A DNA stretch of 64,000 nt from positions 15,819,484-15,883,483 of the forward strand of contig CM076951.1 in NCBI GenBank assembly GCA_039566865.1, in the 5' to 3' direction. This DNA is from Aurelia coerulea. Its lineage: Eukaryota; Cnidaria; Scyphozoa; Semaeostomeae; Ulmaridae. Within the stretch, counting starts at the first letter, position 1. Each line of letters opens with the position of its first letter. The translations under genes were made by a program, and so were the position numbers. Below, piece after piece: positions 36,384 to 50,089 of the stretch. Under the pieces are notes generated by a model. It was not told the DNA's origin and did not search any database. It saw only the letters and a program-made list of their open reading frames with translations.

Positions 36384-36960
36384 GTTTCACCAAAGCGAAA
36401 GAGATGAAAGGCTCCCGAATTGCACATTCAGTTCCTGTGATATACCATTTGGGACACATAACAAGTCCCAGTGTCATAATCCTATTCTCTCCCCCAATTG
36501 AATAGTCCTGGCCGCCAGAGAGTGATAGATGTATTGTTCCAAAACAAAGTCACACCTTTAACTATCATTATGTGCTCTAACCTATATTATGTCGACATAA
36601 ACTAGGATTATGTACATAAACCTATATTATGTGCACATAAACTAGGATTATGTACATAAACCTATATTATGTGCACATAATATAGGTTATCACTACATAA
36701 TATAGGTTTATGTCCCGATAACCCATATTATGTGCACATAAACTAGGATTATGTACATAAACCTATATTATGTCGACATAAACTAGGATTATGTACATAA
36801 ACCTATATTATGTGCACATAATATAGGTTTATGTACATAATCCTAGTTTATGTTGACATAATATAGGTTTATGTACATAATCCTAGTTTATGTGCATATA
36901 ATATAGGTTTATGTAACATAATCCTATATTATGTCATTTTTGTGCAAATGGCGTTCCATA
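36384..36960 (-). repeat. right arm of the long inverted repeat
   Basis: This is the reverse complement of the left arm, starting GGTTTCACCAAAGCG and ending GGCGTTCCATA. It is collinear with the left arm over its entire length, including all eight palindrome centres of the subrepeat zone. Two substitutions of the CpG-loss type are visible in the outer subrepeats (GTTGAC near 36852 for GTCGAC, and GTGCAT near 36892 for GTGCAC). Confidence 0.92.
36584..36932. repeat. palindromic subrepeat zone of the right arm
   Basis: This is the mirror of the left-arm subrepeat zone. It has eight six-base centres spaced mostly 40 bp apart: GTCGAC or GTGCAC, with one decayed GTTGAC and one GTGCAT. The words between centres are CCTATATTATGT, ACTAGGATTATGTACATAAA and their complements. 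The zone contains no open reading frame of note. Confidence 0.85.
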
Positions 36961-36966
36961 GATGTT
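36961..36966 (+). repeat. target-site duplication, right
   Basis: GATGTT follows the CCATA end of the element and continues into TGTTGATGAGTTAAAGC, the normal satellite sequence. It matches the left duplication base for base. Confidence 0.9.
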
Positions 36967-37729
36967 TGTTGATGAGTTAAAGCTAAAATAAGAGTAATGA
37001 AAAAACTAATGTCTATAGTAATGTTTAAAAGAATGGTTGCTGCAGCAATAATATAGTGCTATATAAAAAGTAGCTGGCAGAACTCAAGTTTTAAAGAACG
37101 ATGAGCGCAATACTCTTTATAATATGAATTGTAGCTAATAAAGTGCGTTAAACAACACTTTTTGTTGTTTTATTTTGTTTTCTTTGAGAAAATAAACATT
37201 TAATTAATCGATGTTTGTTAATGAGTTAAAGCTAAAATAAGACTAAAGAAAGAACTAATGTTTGTAGCAATGTTTCCAAGAATTGTTGAGCCAGTACTAA
37301 TATAGTGCTATATAAGAAGTAGCTGGCGGAACTCAAGTTTTAAAGAACTATGAGCGGAATACTCTTTATAATATGAATTGTAGCTAATAAAGTGAGTTAA
37401 TCCACAATTTTTGTCTTTACATTTTGTTTTTTTTGAGAAAATAAACATTTTTTGTGGTTTTATTTTGTTTTCTTTGAGAAAATAAACTTTAATTAATCGA
37501 TGTTTGTTGATGAGTTAAAGCTAAAATAAGACTAAAGAAAAAACTAATGCTCAAAGTAATGTTTCCAAGAATGGTTGCTGCAGTACTAATATAGTGCTAT
37601 ATAAAAAGTAGCTGGCAGAACTCAAGTTTTAAAGAACTTTGAGCGCAATACTCTTTATAATATGAATTGTAGCTAATAAAGTGCATTAAACCACACTTTT
37701 TGTGGTTTTATTTTGTTTTCTTTGAGAAA

Positions 37730-40700
37730 ATAAACATTTAATTAATCGATGTTTGTTGATTTGTTAAAGCTAAAATAAAACTAAAGAAAGAACTAATGTT
37801 TATAGTAATGTTTCCAAGAATGGTTGCTGCAGTACTAATATAGTGCTATATAAGAAGTAGCTGGCAGAACTCAAGTTTTAAAGAACTATGAGCGCAATAC
37901 TCTTTATAAAATGAATTGTAGCTAATAAAGTGAGTTAACCTACTTTTTTTGTCGTTATATTTTGTTTTCTTTGAGAAAATAAACATTTAATTAATCGATG
38001 TTTGTTGATGCAGTAAAGCTGAAAACAGACTAAAGAAAGAACTAATGTCTATAGTAATGCTTCCAAAAATGGTTGCTGCAACACTAACATAGTGCCATAA
38101 AAGTAGTTGCTGGCAGAGCTAAAGTCTTAAAGAACCATGAGCGCAATACTCTTTATAATATGAATTGTAGCTAATAAAGTGCGTTAAACCACACTTTTTG
38201 TTGCTTTATTTTGTTTTCTTTGAGAAAATAAACATTTAATTAATCGATGTTTGTTGATGAGTTAAAGCTAAAATAAGACTAAAGAAAGAACTATTGTTTG
38301 TAGTAATGTTTCCAAGAATGGTTGATGCAGTTCTAATATAGTGCTATATAAGAAGTAGCTGGCAGAACTTAAGTATTAAAGAACTATGAGCGCAATACTC
38401 TTTATAATATGAATTGTAGCTAATAAAGTGAGTTAATCCACAATTTTTGTCTATTCATTTTGTTTTCTTTGAGAAAATAAACATTTAATTAATCGATGTT
38501 TGTTGATGCAGTAAAGCTAGAAAAATACTAAAAAAGAACTAATGTCTATAGTAATGTTTCCAAGAATGGTTGCTGCAGCACTAATATAGTACTATAAAAG
38601 AAGTAGTTGGCAGAATTAAAGTTTTAAAGAACGATGAGCGCAATACTCTTTATAATATGAATTGTAGCTAATAAAGTGCCTTAAACCACACTTTTTGTTG
38701 TTTTATTGTGTTTTCTTTGAGAAAATAAACATTTAATTAATCGATGTTTGTTGATGAGTTAAAGCTAAAATAAGACCAAAGAAAGAACTAATTTTTGTAG
38801 CAATGTTTCCAAGAATTGTTGCTGCAGTACTAATATAGTGCTATATAAGAAGTAGCTGGCAGAACTCAAGTTTTAAAGAACTATGAGCGCAATACTCTTT
38901 TTAATATGAATTGTAGCTAATAAAGTGAGTTAATCCACAATTTTTGTCTTTACATTTTGTTTTCTTTGAGAAAATAAAAATTTTTTTATGGTTTTATTTT
39001 GTTTTCTTTGAGAAAATAAACTTTAATTAATCGATGTTTGTTGATGAGTTAAAGCTAAAATAAGACTAAAGAAAAAACTAATGCTCAAAGTAAGGTTTCC
39101 AAGAATGGTTGCTGCAGTACTAATATAGTGCTATATAAGAAGTAGCTGGCAGAACACAAGTTTTCAAGAACTATGAGCGCAATACTCTTTATAATATGAA
39201 TTGTAGCTGATAAAGTGAGTTAATCCACACTTTTGTGGTTTAATTTTGTTTTCTTTGAGAAAATAAACATTTAATTAATCGATGTTTGTTAATTTGTTAA
39301 AGCTAAAAAAAGACTAAAAAAGAACTAATGTCTATAGTAATGTTTCTAAAAATGGTTGCTGCAACACTGATATAGTGCCATAAAAGAAGTTGCTGGCAGA
39401 ACTAAAGTTTTAAAGAACGATGAGCGCAATACTCTTTATAATATGAATTGTAGCTAATAAAGTGCGTTAAACCACACTTTTTGTGGTTTAATTTTGTTTT
39501 CTTTGAGAAAATAAACATTTAATTAATCGATGTGTGTTGATTTTTCAAAGCTAAAATAAGACTAAATAAAGAACTATTGTTTATAGTAATGTTTCCAAGA
39601 ATGGTTGCTGCAGTACTAATATAGTGCTATATAAGAAGAAGCTGGCAGAACTCAAGTTTTAAAGAACGATGATTGCAATACTCTTTTTGATATGAATTGT
39701 AGCTAATAAAGTGCGTTAAACCACACTTTTTGTTGTTTTATTTTGTTTTCTTTGAGAAAATAAACATTTAAATAATCGATGTTTGTTAATGAGTTAAAGC
39801 TAAAATAAGACTAAAGAAAGAACTAATGTTTGTAGCAATGTTTCCAAGAATTGTTGAGGCAGTACTAATATAGTGCTATATAAGAAGTAGCTGGCAGAAC
39901 TCAAGTTTTAAGGAACTATGAGCGCAATACTCTTTATAATATGAATTGTAGCTGATAAAGTGAGTTAATCTACAATTTTTGTGTTTATATTTTGTTTTCT
40001 TTGAGAAAATAAACATTTAATTAATCGATTTTTGCTGATGCAGTAAAACTAAAATAAGACTAAAGAAAAAACTGATGTCTATAGTAATGTTTCCAAAAAT
40101 GGCTGCTGCAACAATAATATAGTGCCATAAAAGAAGTTGCTGGCAAGACTAAAGTTTTAAAGAACGATGAGCGCAATACTCTTTATAATATGAATTGTAG
40201 CTAATAAAGTATGTTAAACCAAACTTTTTGTGGTTTTATTTTGTTTTCTTTGAGAAAATAAACATTTGATTAAACGATGTTTGTTGTTGAGTTAAAGCTA
40301 AAATAAGACTAAAGAAAAAACTAATGTCTATAGTAATGTTTAAAAGAATGGTTGCTGCAGCACTAATATAGTGCTATAAAAGAAGTAGTTGGCAGAATTA
40401 AAGGTTTAAAGAACGATGAGCGCAATACTCTTTTTGATATGAATTGTAGCTAATAAAGTGAGTTAATCCACAATTTTTGTCTATTCATTTTGTTTTCTTT
40501 GAGAAAATAAACATTTAATTAATCGATGTTTGTTGATTTGTTAAAGCTAAAATAAGACTAAAGAAAGAACTAATGTTTATAGTAATGTTTCCAAGAATGG
40601 TTGCTGCAGTACTAATATAGTGCTATATACGAAGTAGCTGGCAGAACTCAAGTTTTAAAGAACTATGAGCGCAATACTCTTTATAAAATGAATTGTAGCT

Positions 40701-42610
40701 AATAAAGTGAGTTAACCTACTTTTTTTGTCGTTATATTTTGTTTTCTTTGAGAAAATAAACATTTAATTAATCGATGTTTGTTGATGCAGTAAAGCTGAA
40801 ATAAGACTAAAGAAAGAACTAATGTCTATAGTAATGCTTCCAAAAATGGTTGCTGCAACACTAACATAGTGCCATAAAAGTAGTTGCTGGCAGAGCTAAA
40901 GTCTTAAAGAACCATGAGCGCAATACTCTTTATAATATGAATTGTAGCTAATAAAGTGCGTTAAACCACACTTTTTGTTGCTTTATTTTGTTTTCTTTGA
41001 GAAAATAAACATTTAATTAATCGATGTTTGTTGATGAGTTAAAGCTAAAATAAGACTAAAGAAAGAACTATTGTTTGTAGTAATGTTTCCAAGAATGGTT
41101 GATGCAGTACTAATATAGTGCTATATAAGAAGTAGCTGGCAGAACTTAAGTTTTAAAGGACTATGAGCGCAATACTCTTTATAATATGAATTGTAGCTAA
41201 TAAAGTGAGTTAATCCACAATTTTTGTCTATTCATTTTGTTTTCTTTGAGAAAATAAACACTTAATTAATCGATGTTTGTTGATGCAGTAAAGCTAGAAA
41301 AATACTAAAAAAGAACTAATGTCTATAGTAATGTTTCCAAGAATGGTTGCTGCAGCACTAATATAGTACTATAAAAGAAGTAGTTGGCAGAATTAAAGTT
41401 TTAAAGAACGATGAGCGCAATACTCTTTATAATATGAATTGTAGCTAATAAAGTGCGTTAAACCACACTTTTTGTTGTTTTATTGTGTTTTCTTTGAGAA
41501 AATAAACATTTAATTAATCGATGTTTGTTGATGAGTTAAAGCTAAAATAAGACCAAAGAAAGAACTAATTTTTGTAGCAATGTTTCCAAGAATTGTTGCT
41601 GCAGTACTAATATAGTGCTATATAAGAAGTAGCTGGCAGAACTCAAGTTTTAAAGAACTATGAGCGCAATACTCTTTTTAATATGAATTGTAGCTAATAA
41701 AGTGAGTTAATCCACAATTTTTGTCTTTACATTTTGTTTTCTTTGAGAAAATAAACATTTTTTTATGGTTTTATTTTGTTTTCTTTGAGAAAATAAACTT
41801 TAATTAATCGATGTTTGTTGATGAGTTAAAGCTAAAATAAGACTAAAGAAAAAACTAATGCTCAAAGTAATGTTTCCAAGAATGGTTGCTGCAGTACTAA
41901 TATAGTGCTATATAAGAAGTAGCTGGCAGAACACAAGTTTTCAAGAACTATGAGCGCAATACTCTTTATAATATGAATTTTAGCTGATAAAGTGAGTTAA
42001 TCCACACTTTTTGTGGTTTAATTTTGTTTTCTTTGAGAAAATAAACATTTAATTAATCGATGTTTGTTAATTTGTTAAAGCTAAAAAAAGACTAAAAAAG
42101 AACTAATGTCTATAGTAATGTTTCTAAAAATGGTTGCTGCAACACTGATATAGTGCCATAAAAGAAGTTGCTGGCAGAACTAAAGTTTTAAAGAACGATG
42201 AGCGCAATACTCTTTATAATATGAATTGTAGCTAATAAAGTGCGTTAAACCACACTTTTTGTGGTTTAATTTTGTTTTCTTTGAGAAAATAAACATTTAA
42301 TTAATCGATGTGTGTTGATTTTTCAAAGCTAAAATAAGACTAAATAAAGAACTATTGTTTATAGTAATGTTTCCAAGAATGGTTGCTGCAGTACTAATAT
42401 AGTGCTATATAAGAAGAAGCTGGCAGAACTCAAGTTTTAAAGAACGATGATTGCAATACTCTTCTTGATATGAATTGTAGCTAATAAAGTGCGTTAAACC
42501 ACACTTTTTGTTGTTTTATTTTGTTTTCTTTGAGAAAATAAACATTTAATTAATCGATGTTTGTTAATGAGTTAAAGCTAAAATAAGACTAAAGAAAGAA
42601 CTAATGTTTG
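37730..42610 (+). repeat. higher-order repeat with 2,778-bp offset
   Basis: The rare variant TTGATTTTTCAAAGC occurs at 39541 and 42319, and the TTAACCTACTTTTTTTGTC segment at 37939 and 40716, both about 2,778 bp apart. The length fits ten short monomers and one long one less about one base. The match begins about 770 bp downstream of the inserted fold-back element, and that element is absent from the second copy. The second copy breaks near 42610, and a partial third use of the TTTTTCAAAGC variant is at about 44847. Confidence 0.78.
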
Positions 42611-45600
42611 TAGCAATGTTTCCAAGAATGGTTGCTGAAGCACTAATATAGTGCTATGAAAGAAGTAACTGGTAGAACTAAAGTTTTAAAGAACTATGAG
42701 CGCAATACTCTTTATAATATGAATTGTAGCTAATAAAGTGAGTTAACCTACTTTTTTCGTCTTTATATTTTGTTTTCTTTGAGAAAATAAACATTTAATT
42801 AATCGATGTTTGTTGATGCAGTAAAGCTAGAAAAATACTAAAAAAGAACTAATGTCTATAGTAATGTTTCCAAGAATGGTTGCTGCAGCACTAATATAGT
42901 TCTATAAAAGAAGTAGTTTGCAGAATTAAAGTTTTAAAGAACGATGAGAGCAATACTCTTTTTATAATATGAATTGTAGCTAATAAAGTGCGTTAAACCA
43001 CACTTTTTGTTGTTTTATTTTGTTTTCTTTGAGAAAATAAACATTTAATTAATCTATGTTTGTTGATGAGTTAAAGCTAAAATAAGACTAAAGAAAGAAC
43101 TATTGTTTGTAGTAATGTTTCCAAGAATGGTTGATGCAGTACTAATATAGTGCTATATAAGAAGTAGCTGGCAGAAATTAAGTTTTAAAGAACTATGAGC
43201 GCAATACTCTTTATAATATGAATTGTAGCTAATAAAGTGAGTTAATCCACAATTTTTGTCTATTCATTTTGTTTTCTTTGAGAAAATAAACACTTAATTA
43301 ATCAATGTTTGTTGATGCAGTAAAGCTAGAAAAATACTAAAAAAGAACTAATGTCTATAGTAATGTTTCCAAGAATGGTTGCTGCAGCACTAATATAGTA
43401 CTATAAAAGAAGTAGTTGGCAGAATTAAAGTTTTAAAGAACGATGAGCGCAATACTCTTTATAATATGAATTGTAGCTAATAAAGTGCGTTAAACCACAC
43501 TTTTTGTTGTTTTATTTTGTTTTCTTTGAGAAAATAAACATTTAATTAATCGATGTTTGTTAATGAGTTAAAGCTAAAATAAGACTAAAGAAAGAACTAA
43601 TGTTTGTAGCAATGTTACCAAGAATTGTTGAGCCAGTACTAATATAGTGCTATATAAGAAGTAGCTGGCGGAACTCAAGTTTTAAAGAACTATGAGGGCA
43701 ATACTCTTTATAATATGAATTGTAGCTAATAAAGTGAGTTAATCCACAATTTTTGTCTTTACATTTTGTTTTTTTTGAGAAAATAAACATTTTTTGTGGT
43801 TTTATTTTGTTTTCTTTGAGAAAATAAACTTTAATTAATCGATGTTTGTTGATGAGTTAAAGCTAAAATAAGACTAAAGAAAAAACTAATGCTCAAAGTA
43901 ATGTTTCCAAGAATGGTTGCTGCAGTACTAATATAGTGCTATATAAAAAGTAGCTGGCAGAACTCAAGTTTTAAAGAACTTTGAGCGCAATACTCTTTAT
44001 AATTTGAATTGTAGCTAATAAAGTGCATTAAACCACACTTTTTGTGGTTTTATTTTGCTTTCTTTGAGAAAATAAACTTTAATTAATCGATGTTTGTTGA
44101 TGAGTTAAAGCTAAAATAAGACTAAAGAAAGAACTAATGTCTATAAAAATGCTTCCAAAAATGGTTGCTGCAACACTAACATAGTGCCATAAAAGTAGTT
44201 GCTGGCAGAGCTAAAGTCTTAAAGAACCATGAGCGCAATACTCTTTATAATATGAATTGTAGCTAATAAAGTGCGTTAAACCACACTTTTTGTTGCTTTA
44301 TTTTGTTTTCTTTGAGAAAATAAACATTTAATTAATCGATTTTTGTTGATGAGTTAAAGCTAAAATAAGACTAAAGAAAGAACTATTGTTTGTAGTAATG
44401 TTTCCAAGAATGGTTGATGCAGTACTAATATAGTGCTATATAAGAAGTAGCTGGCAGAACTTAAGTTTTAAAGGACTATGAGCGCAATACTCTTTATAAT
44501 ATGAATTGTAGCTAATAAAGTGAGTTAATCCACAATTTTTGTCTATTCATTTTGTTTTCTTTGAGAAAATAAACACTTAATTAATCGATGTTTGTTGATG
44601 CAGTAAAGCTAGAAAAATACTAAAAAAGAACTAATGTCTATAGTAATGTTTCCAAGGATGGTTGCTGCAGCACTAATATAGTACTATAAAAGAAGTAGTT
44701 GGCAGAATTAAAGTTTTAAAGAACGATGAGCGCAATACTCTTTATAATATGAATTGTAGCTAATAAAGTGCGTTAAACCACACTTTTTGTTGTTTTATTG
44801 TGTTTTCTTTGAGAAAATAAACATTTAATTAATCGATGTGTGTTGATTTTTCAAAGCTAAAATAAGACTAAATAAAGAACTATTGTTTATAGTAATGTTT
44901 CCAAGAATGGTTGCTGCAGTACTAATATAGTGCTATATAAGAAGAAGCTGGCAGAACTCAAGTTTTAAAGAACTATGAGCGCAATACTCTTTATAATATG
45001 AATTGTTGCTAATAAAGTGAGTTAAACCACACTTTTTGTTGTTTTATTGTGTTTTCTTTGAGAAAATAAACATTTAATTAATCGATGTTTGTTAATGAGT
45101 TAAAGCTAAAATAAGACTAAAGAAAGAACTAATGTTTGTAGCAATGTTTCCATGAATTGTTGAGGCAGTACTAATATAGTGCTATATAAGAAGTAGCTGG
45201 CAGAACTCAAGTTTTAAGGAACTATGAGCGCAATACTCTTTATAATATGAATTGTAGCTGATAAAGTGAGTTCATCTACAATTTTTGTGTTTATATTTTG
45301 TTTTCTTTGAGAAAATAAACATTTAATTAATCGATTTTTGCTGATGCAGTAAAACTAAAATAAGACTAAAGAAAAAACTAATGTCTATAGTAATGTTTCC
45401 AAAAATGGCTGCTGCAACAATAATATAGTGCCATAAAAGAAGTTGCTGGCAAGACTAAAGTTTTAAAGAACGATGAGCGCAATACTCTTTATAATATGAA
45501 TTGTAGCTAATAAAGTGTGTTAAACCAAACTTTTTGTGGTTTTATTTTGTTTTCTTTGAGAAAATAAACATTTGATTAAACGATGTTTGTTGTTGAGTTA

Positions 45601-48600
45601 AAGCTAAAATAAGACTAAAGAAAAAACTAATGTCTATAGTAATGTTTAAAAGAATGGTTGCTGCAGCACTAATATAGTGCTATAAAAGAAGTAGCTGGCA
45701 GAACTAAAGTTTTAAAGAACGATGAGCGCAATACTCTTTATAATATCAATTGTAGCTAATAAAGTAAGTTAAACCACACTTTTTGTGGCTTTATTTTGTT
45801 TTTTTTTTGAGAAAATAAACTTTAATTAATCGATGTTTGTTGATGAGTTAAAGCTAAAATAAGACTAAAGAAAAAACTAATGCTCAAAGTAATGTTTCCA
45901 GGAATGGTTGCTGCAGTACTAATATAGTGCTATATAAGAAGTAGCTGTCAGAACTCAAGTTTTAAAGAACTTTGAGCGCAATACTCTTTATAAAATGAAT
46001 TGTAGCTAATAAAATGCGTTAAACCACACCTTTTGTGGTTTTATTTTGTTTTCTTTGAGAAAATAAACATTTAATTAATCGATGTGTGTTGATTTGTTAA
46101 AGCTAAAATAAGACTAAAGAAAGAACTAATGTTTATAGTAATGTTTCCAAGAATGGTTGCTGCAGTACTAATATAGTGCTATATAAGAAGTAGCTGGCAG
46201 AACTCAAGTTTTAAAGAACTATGAGCGCAATACTCTTTATAATATGAATTGTAGCTGATAAAGTGAGTTAACCTACTTTTTTCGTCTTTATATTTTGTTT
46301 TCTTTGAGAAAATAAACATTTAATTAATCGATGTTTGTTGATGCAGTAAAGCTAGAAAAATACTAAAAAAGAACTAATGTCTATAGTAATGTTTCCAAGA
46401 ATGGTTGCTGCAGCACTAATATAGTTCTATAAAAGAAGTAGTTTGCAGAATTGAAGTTTTAAAGAACGATGAGAGCAATACTCTTTTTATAATATGAATT
46501 GTAGCTAATAAAGTGCGTTAAACCACACTTTTTGTTGTTTTATTTTGTTTTCTTTGAGAAAATAAACATTTAATTAATCGATGTTTGTTGATGAGTTAAA
46601 GGTAAAATAAGACTAAAGAAAGAACTAATGTTTGTAGCAATGTTTCCAAGAATTGTTGCTGCAGTACTAATATAGTGCTATATAAAAATTAACTGGCAGA
46701 ACTCAAGTTTTAAAGAACTATGCGCGCAATACGCTTTATAATATGAATTGTAGCTAATAAAGTGAGTTAATCCACAATTTTTGTCTTTACATTTTGTTTT
46801 CTTTGAGAAAATAAACATTTTTGTGGCTTTATTTTGTTTTCTTTGAGAAAATAAACTTTAATTAATCGATGTTTGTTGATGAGTTAAAGCTAAAATAAGA
46901 CTAAAGAAAAAACTAATGCTCCAAGTAATGTTTCCAAGTATGGTTGCTGCAGTACTAATATAGTGCTATATAAGAAGTAGCTGGCAGAACTCAAGTTTTA
47001 AAGAACTATGAGCGCAATACTCTTTATAAAATGAATTGTAGCTAATAAAGTGCGTTAAACCACACTTTTTGTGGCTTTATTTTGTTTTCTTTGAGAAAAT
47101 AAAAATTTAATTCATCGATGTTTGTTGATTTATTAAAGCTAAAATAAGAAAGAACTAATGTTTATAGTAATTTTTCCAAGAATTGTTGCTGCAGTACTAA
47201 TATAGTGCTATATAAGAAGTAGCTGGCCGAACACAAGTTTTAAAGAACTATGAGCGGAATACTCTTTATAAAATGAATTGTAGCTAATAAAGTGCGTTAA
47301 ACCACACTTCTTGTGGTTTTATTTTGTTTTCTTTGAGAAAATAAAAATTTAATTAATCGATGTTTGTTGATTTGTTAAAGCTAAAATAAGAAAGAACTAA
47401 TGTTTATAGTAATGTTTCCAAGAATTGTTGCTGCAGTACTAATATAGTGCTATATAAGAAGTAGCTGGCCGAACTCAAGTTTTAAAGAACGATGATTGCA
47501 ATACTCTTTATAATACTAATTTTGGCTAATAAAGTGAGTTAATCTACAATTTTTGTTTTTATATTTTGTTTTCTTTGAGAAAATAAACATTTAATTAATC
47601 GATTTTTGCTGATGCAGTAAAGCTAAAATAAGACTAAAGAAAGAACTAATGTCTATAGTAATGTTTCCAAAATGGTTGCTTCAACACTAATATAGTGCCA
47701 TAAAAGAAGTTGCTGGCAGAACTAAAGTTTTAAAGAACGATGAGTGCAATACTCTTTATAATATGAATTGTAGCTAATAAAGTGCATTAAACCACACTTT
47801 TTGTGGTTTTTTTTTGTTTTCTTTGAGAAAATAAACATTTAATTAAACGATGTTTGTTGATGAGTTAAAGGTAAAATAAGACTAAAGAAAAAACTAATGT
47901 CTATAGTAATGTTTCCAAGAATGGTTGCTGCAGCACTAATATAGTATTATAAAAGAAGTAGTTGGCAGAATTAAAGTTTTAAAGAACGATGAGCGAAATA
48001 CTCCTTATAATATGAAATGTAGCTAATAAAGTGCGTTAAACCACACATTTTGTTGTTTTATTTTGCTTTCTTTGAGAAAATAAACATTTAATTAATCGAT
48101 GTTTGTTGACGAGTTAAAGCTAAAATAAGACTAAAGAAAGAACTAATGTTTATAGTAATGTTTCCAAGTATGGTTTCTGCAGTACTAATATAGTGCTATA
48201 TAAGAAGTAGCTGGCCGAACTCAAGTTTTAAAGAATTATGAGCGCAATTCTCTTTATAAAATAAATTGTAGCTAATAAAGTGCATTAAACCACACTTTTT
48301 GTGGTTTTATTTTGTTTTCTTTGAGAAAATAAACATTTAATTAATCGATGTTTGTTGATTTGTTAAAGCTAAAATAAGACTAAAGAAAGAACTAATGTTT
48401 ATAGTAATGTTTCCAAGAATTGCTGCTGCGGTACTAATATAGTGCTATAGAAGAAGTAGCTGGCAGAACTCAAGTTTTAAAGAACGATGATTGCAATACT
48501 CTTTATAATATTAATTTTGGCTAATAAAGTGAGTTAATCTACAATTTTTGTGTTTATATTTTGTTTTCTTTGAGAAAATAAACATTTAATTAATCGATTT

Positions 48601-50089
48601 TTGCTGATGCAGTAAAGCTAAAATAAGACTAAAGAAAGAACTAATGTCTATAATAATGTTTCCAAAAATGGTTGCTGCAACACTAATATAGTGCCATAAA
48701 AGAAGTTGCTGGCAGAACTAAAGTTTTAAAGAACGATGAGCACAATACTCTTTATAATATGAATTGTAGCTAATAAAGTGCATTAAACCACACTTTTTGT
48801 GGTTTTATTTTGTTTTCTTTGAGAAAATAAACATTTAATTAAACGGTGTTTGTTGATGAGTTAAAGCTAAAATAAGACTAAAGAAAAAACTAATGTCTAT
48901 AGCAATGTTTCCCAGTATGGTTGCTGCAGTACTAATATAGTGCTATATAAGAAGTAGCTGGCAGAACTCAAGTTTTAAAGAACTATGAGCGCAATACTCT
49001 TTATAAAATGAATTGTAGCTAATAAAGTTCGTTAAACCACACTTTTTGTGGTTTTATTTTGTTTTCTTTGAGAAAATAAAAATTTAATTAATCGATGTTT
49101 GTTGATTTGGTAAGGCTAAAATAAGACTAAAGAAAGAACTAATGTTTATAGTAATGTTTCCAAGAATTGTTGCTGCAGTACTAATATAGTGATATATAAG
49201 AAGTAGCTGGCCGAACTCAAGTTTTAAAGAACGATGATTGCAATACTCTTTATAATATTAATTTTGGCTAATAAAGTGAGTTAATCGACAATTTTTGTAT
49301 TTATATTTTGTTTTCTTTGAGAAAATAAACATTTAATTAATCGATTTTTGCTGATGCAGTAAAGCTAAAATAAGACTAAAGAAAGAACTAATGTCTATAG
49401 TAATGTTTCCAAAAATGGTTGCTGCAACACTAATATAGTGCCATAAAAGAAGTTGCTGGCAGAACTAAAGTTTTAAAGAACGATGAGCGCAATACTCTTT
49501 AAAATATTAATTTTGGCTAATAAAGTGAATAATCTACAATTTTTGTGTTTATATTTTGTTTTCTTTGAGAAAATAAACATTTAATTAATCGATTTTTGCT
49601 GATGCAGTAAAGCTAAAATAAGACTAAAGAAAAAACTAATGTCTATAGTAATGTTTCCAAGAATGGTTGCTGCAGCACTAAAATAGTACTATAAAAGAAG
49701 TAGTTGAAAGAATTAAAGTTTTAAAGAACGATGAGCGCAATACTCTTTATAATATGAATTGTAGCTAATAAAGTGCGTTAAACCACACTTTTTGTTGTTT
49801 TATTTTGCTTTCTTTGAGAAAATAAACATTTAATTAATCGATGTTTGTTGATGAGTTAAAGCTAAAATAAGACTAAAGAAAAAACTAATGTCTATAGTAA
49901 TGTTTCCAAGTATGGTTGCTGCAGTACTAATACAGTGCTATATAAGAAGTAGCTGGCAGAACTCAAGTTTTAAAGAACTATGAGCGCAATACTCTTTATA
50001 AAATGAATTGTAGCTAATAAAGTGCGTTAAACCACACTTTTTGTTGTCTTATTTTGCTTTCTTTGAGAAAATAAACATTTAATTAAACG

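Larger units (their letters stand above)
35581..36960. mobile_element. fold-back DNA element, non-autonomous (1,380 bp)
   Basis: The 1,380 bp do not resemble the satellite. They start TATGGAACGCCATTTGCAC and end with the exact reverse complement. A perfect 6-bp direct repeat GATGTT flanks the element. Deleting the element and one GATGTT restores a 249-bp monomer running from 35461 to 37095, of the same variant type as complete monomers near 27140 and 31990. The body is a giant inverted repeat: arms of 579 and 577 bp around a 224-bp spacer. Long arms built of short subrepeats are known in Foldback and Galileo-like DNA transposons. Those families make 7- to 9-bp duplications, and the 6 bp seen here (7 if the shared T is counted differently) fits none of them cleanly. 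No transposase is encoded. It is a DNA-transposon derivative with high confidence; the superfamily is unassigned. Confidence 0.93.

Noticed and set aside
36289..36501. Plus-strand open frame of 70 codons from spacer into right arm
   Set aside because: It reads the antisense of left-arm sequence, overlaps the other frames and has no recognisable motif. It is most likely a chance opening in the less AT-rich part.
35569..36968. Longer 8- or 9-bp target duplication, as for hAT, Mutator or Foldback elements
   Set aside because: Left CGATGTTT and right AGATGTTT differ at the first base, and the symmetrical TATGG/CCATA ends leave exactly GATGTT. A 7-bp reading sharing one T cannot be fully excluded, but 8 or 9 would require a mutation.
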